Assembly: GCA_964057225.1 (NCBI GenBank)
Contig: OZ059899.1
Span: forward strand, 12,214,001-12,278,000
Origin: Auanema rhodensis
Taxonomy: Eukaryota > Nematoda > Chromadorea > Rhabditida > Rhabditidae
Direction: 5' to 3'
DNA length: 64,000 bases
Shown: in pieces, positions 59,820-64,000 of the stretch
How positions within the stretch are numbered: position 1 is the stretch's first letter
Layout: each line of letters starts with the position of its first letter
Position numbers and translations under genes: made by a program
Notes under the pieces: generated by a model
Told to the model about the DNA's origin: nothing
What the model saw: only the letters and a program-made list of their open reading frames with translations
Database searches by the model: none

Positions 59820-60996
59820 TACTATAAAAATAAAATGATTAAGGATATATAAATAATAAAAGAATAGTATTTTACCGATAACAACAATAATTGAAAAAAT
59901 GATTATTATAACAAAAAAGAAATGCAAATAATATAATAATTTTTACATAATAAAAAAATCTGATAAATAAGACAAATTTCAACTTCAAAATATAGGCTAA
60001 AAATATATAATAATTCCAACATAAACTATTATAAATTAATATAAATATACTATAAGAAAGAGCAGAATTATTAAATAAAAATATCTTAATTGAGTAGACG
60101 GCAGCGGAAAAATATAACATTGGGGTACGCAACTAACCGCCCATACCCTGAATCACGGAAAAGGGAGGGACTTTTAAAATTTACTACGTATTCATTTTTG
60201 AATCCTCGTCAATGATAAGGACCTTTTTGAAACAGAAAATCATTTTTGGGAACACAAGTGTGGTATACCATTTCTGGTGTTTTGATACTAATCAAAACAA
60301 ACAAAAAAAAGAATTTATATAATGAAGGATCTGTTTGATATATAAAAGATAGAAAAAATCATAAAAATGTAGGCCTAAGACAAAAAGTTAAAAGTAATAA
60401 TATGAGTCATGTTTTTGATATATAATTTCAGAGAAAGAATCGAATTATACAATTGACGCGATTGATTTATATAAATGCTATATTAGAACAACTACGAGTT
60501 CTCAAATTTATTGTTTACTTGATATATAACGGAAGCGTTAACGTATACCCTAGTATGGAGGAGTATGTAAACATATATTTTAGCTATGATTATAATTGAT
60601 TTAGCAACTTTTGTTTTATTTTGCAAACTGCATATGTGTTCTTGAATAAATTAAGCAAATATTGAAATTGTTCAAGAATAAGTTAAATAATATAAAATTC
60701 AATTAAAAAATTAAAACTGGTATTTTGTTCCATGAATAGAAAATTTATTTTTTCACAGTTTTCGAGAAATATGTTGGATGTTATACAGTGTCACTGATTT
60801 TTTTTACTTCAAAATGTTCCTTTTGCGGAACGCAGTTCTACGTATTGGTGTATGTTTTTTATGAACACCATCTTTTTGCCACTTTTCACTTATTATTTTT
60901 GTAAATGCTTTCTTTTACTCTTTTTTTATCAAGATTTTTCAGTAAAAGATTATTTAAATAGCCTATAGAATATTGGATTTAGCGGCTAATTTGTAG
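59820..60996. promoter_or_regulatory. divergent intergenic region between the COX6C-like gene and rme-8
   Basis: 1.2 kb of very AT-rich DNA, nearly pure A/T at 59880-60080. No gene is seen. A minus-strand open frame at 59872-60132 reflects Phe/Tyr/Ile-biased composition only. Presumably carries both promoters. Confidence 0.45.
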
Positions 60997-63900
60997 ATGG
61001 CTAATTTCTGCCCTAATAATCGTGACTTGGCATGCTTCTTAGTCACTAAATTATCATGGAAAGGAAGGTACATATACAGTCTTTACTTCAAAGTTTAATA
61101 GTTTAATGTTATTTATTCAGATACAAACGAATTTTTTCAATAGGCACTCTTGCCGTATCCACCTATAATCCTCAAACTTTGGAGATAACGAATCAAGTAG
61201 TTATTTTTTAAATACTTAAACTAACTATATTGCATTCAGTGGGGTTACGAGGATTTTATAAATATCAAGCCATCTCCTAAAAATAATCCAAATGATAATT
61301 CTAAAATGGATGAATTTGTTATTGTAGTTAGAAGCAAAGGGAAAAGAGTATGTTCTGTGGTACTTATTTTTCTTTGAATTCACGTTCTAGGATACTATGC
61401 GATTTGCTTCTGAATACTCTGTTGACATAATAACTGAGTGCTTACTCCTAAACACTAAATTTGCTGATCAAAATAGTTCACCAGTGGTAACTTTTGTTTG
61501 TTTTGTTTTTCTATTTGCAATGATATTCAGGATATTAATGGTGTTAAACATAGCTGGTCCGGTCAACGTATACCTGTTATTCTAAGAACTAATGCTGCAG
61601 CTTTGGAACAAGTATTTTTACATTTATATAAAAGTATTTTTCTTCTCATCGTAGGTGGATAATCGGGGTGTTGTTGTACAAATATATCCGTATAAGAATA
61701 TTAAAAGTGTTGGAAAGGTTTGAGTTTTTTTTATTTCATAAGTGTAATTATTAATATGATTTAGATTAGCAATGCTCCAGGAATGTTCCAAATTGAAATT
61801 GGTGATCATCGGCGAAGAGTGAGAGTTTAAGTTTTCTTTCGCTAACTCTTGTATTGTTATAGCATGCTTTCGCTTCTGCAAGTATGGAAAGACTAGTTGA
61901 AGATATGAAACAGATGGCTTCTGATAATCTCGGAATGGTTATACCTATAGATAGAAAAACTATATCAGTTGAAGATTTTGAAATGACTAGATTGGGATTA
62001 TGCAGGTTAGAAATATATATCAATTTCAATTTATAAATGATTTCTCTTTAGTACTGATGATAAGATAACCTCATATGCTGAATTTCATGTCAATAAGTAT
62101 ACTAAACGAAGAGATGGACATATACGTAGAATTTTATGTTTGAGTGAGTCATGTATAATAGAAAGAGATCCAGCTTCATATTCTGTAATTTGTGCCACCC
62201 CATTAAAAAATGTAAGTAATGACGGATCTCTGTATTTACATATTCTTTGTTAATTTCAGATTGTGTGCTTGGCGAGACTTGAAAAAGATCCCCAACAGTT
62301 CATTATTGAATATGTTTCTGGTGAAGGTAGAACATATTCTTCAAGCGAACGGTAATTTTGTCTCATTTCATCCTTGATAAACTTTGTTCTATATAGTGAT
62401 TTGATTTTGGCTTCTCTTCTCGATGGAATTCGAGCTTCAGGAAATGAGCAGGTTTTCGTGTCTGGACATAGGTTTGACAGAGCTTTGCGGCTCTTACCTC
62501 ATAATATGCTTCTCGATGAGGATGGTGAATCTCAGATGATGAGACATGTTATTGCTCCTCCTCGTAAGATTTCTAGTAATTTGGAGTATTTGAAATATTT
62601 TTTAAGCTGGATTGAAAAGATCTGATTTGATTCGCAGGTTCAATGCAAATATTCCGTATAATGGTTTAACATATTCTCGTTCACATGACGTAAGCCAAAA
62701 ATGGTTAACAGAATATTTTGGTTTTCCTCTTTTAGGGATTCTTTTCTGAAAACAAAGGGAAGGTCATTGTCGCTGCCCTGGAGGCAGTTTTGGGTGAAAG
62801 TTATGAGAAGGTAAGCTTAATCTTTTCTTTGAAGCTCATATAAAATTCTAGGATGATCCTCAACATATTCATAAATGTGAAGCACAGCTTCAGTGCTTAA
62901 GACGACTCTTCGCCTCCAAAAGTGGATTCCAAGCATTCACTGAAGTCAATGGGTTCGAATAATGAAGTGTTCACCTCACTTTTTTACCAATTTCTTTGCA
63001 GAGTCCGTGAGAAATTAGGAGTGTTAGTAGTTAGAGCTCTTGCCAAAAAGAGTGAATGCGTAGACCATGCAGTGGTTGAAGCGTTATCGGCTCTTATGCA
63101 TCCAATGCATGATCAGTACGAAATCCGTATAGAACAATTGAATAAGAAAAGCTTGCTGTCATCTCCAAAATTTGTTGAGGAATTATTAGATTTGGTTGTC
63201 AATCATGTGGTAAAGCTAAAAACCTACAAAATACAAAATATCTGAATTAAAATTTAGGCCAGAGGGACAGGTTGGCTTGTCATAGCTTCCATGCTTGATT
63301 TTTTAACTTATGCTGTATGTGCCCCATACAGTGAGACTACTGAAGGTGCAACATTCGATTCAATCATCAAAATGGTTGCTGATCGTGGGCGTAGTTTTTA
63401 TCGTCTTTTCCATACTTCTAGCATGACTATCGTGAAAGGTTAGATATTTAGTGTTTCGAGATCATGAATTATAACATTAGGTGCTGGTATGGTTATGAGG
63501 GCTATCATCGAAGAAGCTGATCCTGAAATTTCTAAGCAAATGCAAATTCTCGCAATAACTGAAGGAGCATTTCTTTCTCATCTTTACTCTGCGTTGCTAT
63601 CTAAAGGAAAAGATCTTAGAGTAGGCTATTCGAATTTAGAAATGGTTCAAAATAATGATTATAGGTTTTAACTAACAAGCAGCTTAGTGGCCACTTGATT
63701 AGTTTATGGTTAAGTGATAATATCCCCGCTAATGACCTGATGTCTAGATGCCTTGTATGTCATTTAAAATATTTTCAATTTTATTTGCTTCTTTTTAGCC
63801 CCGCGGACTTCTTAACTTCCTCAGTTCCGATGCCGAAGTTCCTGTCAAAGAAGCAGATCTTCTTATTCCTCGAAATAACTTAGAAGCTGCGACAAATGAA

Positions 63901-64000
63901 CAAAAGGCCCAGGGAGCCATCAAAGAGAAACTTGATTATTTGAGGTTTCACAGTTGAATCCATAAAAAATTATTGAGATTTTGTTCAGAGTAACAGCAGA
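60997..64000 (+). CDS. rme-8: RME-8/DNAJC13, N-terminal part, cut by the window end
   Basis: Large DnaJ-domain protein of early endosomes that works with Hsc70 and sorting nexins in recycling and retrograde traffic. The start is ATG 60997: [21 protein letters not shown], joining in frame at 61067/61121 to [20 protein letters not shown]. Later exons give the N-terminal PH-like region ([30 protein letters not shown]), [12 protein letters not shown] and [27 protein letters not shown], then helical ARM-like sequence ([59 protein letters not shown]). About 14 exons lie within the window, almost all introns 40-60 nt. The J domain and the IWN repeats lie beyond the window. The last exon seen includes [17 protein letters not shown]. 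Family assignment is firm. Confidence 0.93.

Overview
The window is eukaryotic nuclear DNA, about two-thirds A+T. Genes are cut by many short GT-AG introns (often 40-60 nt) with T-rich acceptors, and several start codons sit just behind an acceptor-like site, as expected for spliced-leader trans-splicing. Gene content and order point to a nematode. From memory, the C. elegans orthologues of rps-17, imb-1, nsf-1, ngp-1, nepr-1 and rme-8 all lie on chromosome I, and ngp-1 and nepr-1 are neighbours there (T19A6.2 and T19A6.3). I cannot name the species.

Layout. 690-1623 (+): unrecognised helical protein with an apparent frameshift, tail-to-tail with ribosomal protein S17 (1713-2202, -). 3671-6134 (+): nuclear receptor with a Pro/Gln/His-rich N-terminus and a poorly conserved ligand-binding end. 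7809-11592 (-): importin beta-1, head-to-head with NSF (12499-16237, +). 16238-24991: 8.7 kb without a convincing gene except a cluster of possible minus-strand exon fragments near 21.4-22.4 kb. 24992-26638 (+): small secreted His-rich protein with a 1.4 kb intron. 26639-30156: mostly low-complexity intergenic DNA.

30163-33505 is a mobile element of the Polinton/Maverick class, bounded by ~82 bp inverted repeats and a perfect 6 bp target duplication (AACTGA). It holds a broken cysteine-protease gene and a truncated protein-primed DNA polymerase B on the plus strand. On the minus strand between them lies a four-exon gene with one premature stop, whose product looks like an archaeal-type PaREP1/HEPN protein. 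That gene is the most unusual object in the window.

34344-45691 (-): large CSPG4/NG2 transmembrane proteoglycan ending in QYWV. 46604-47078 (+): two-exon candidate secreted peptide. 47494-59078 (+): GNL2/NGP-1 nucleolar GTPase, NEP1R1 and SLC66A2/PQLC1, close enough for a possible operon. A complete aminergic GPCR gene (54304-57028, -) lies antisense inside one 5.1 kb PQLC1 intron. 59456-59819 (-): COX6C-like subunit. 60997-end (+): 5' part of RME-8/DNAJC13, cut by the window edge.

Most genes are housekeeping: translation, ribosome assembly, nuclear import, membrane fusion and endosomal traffic, nuclear-envelope lipid control and respiration. Exon boundaries given to the base were checked for reading-frame continuity by hand; other genes are given as spans.
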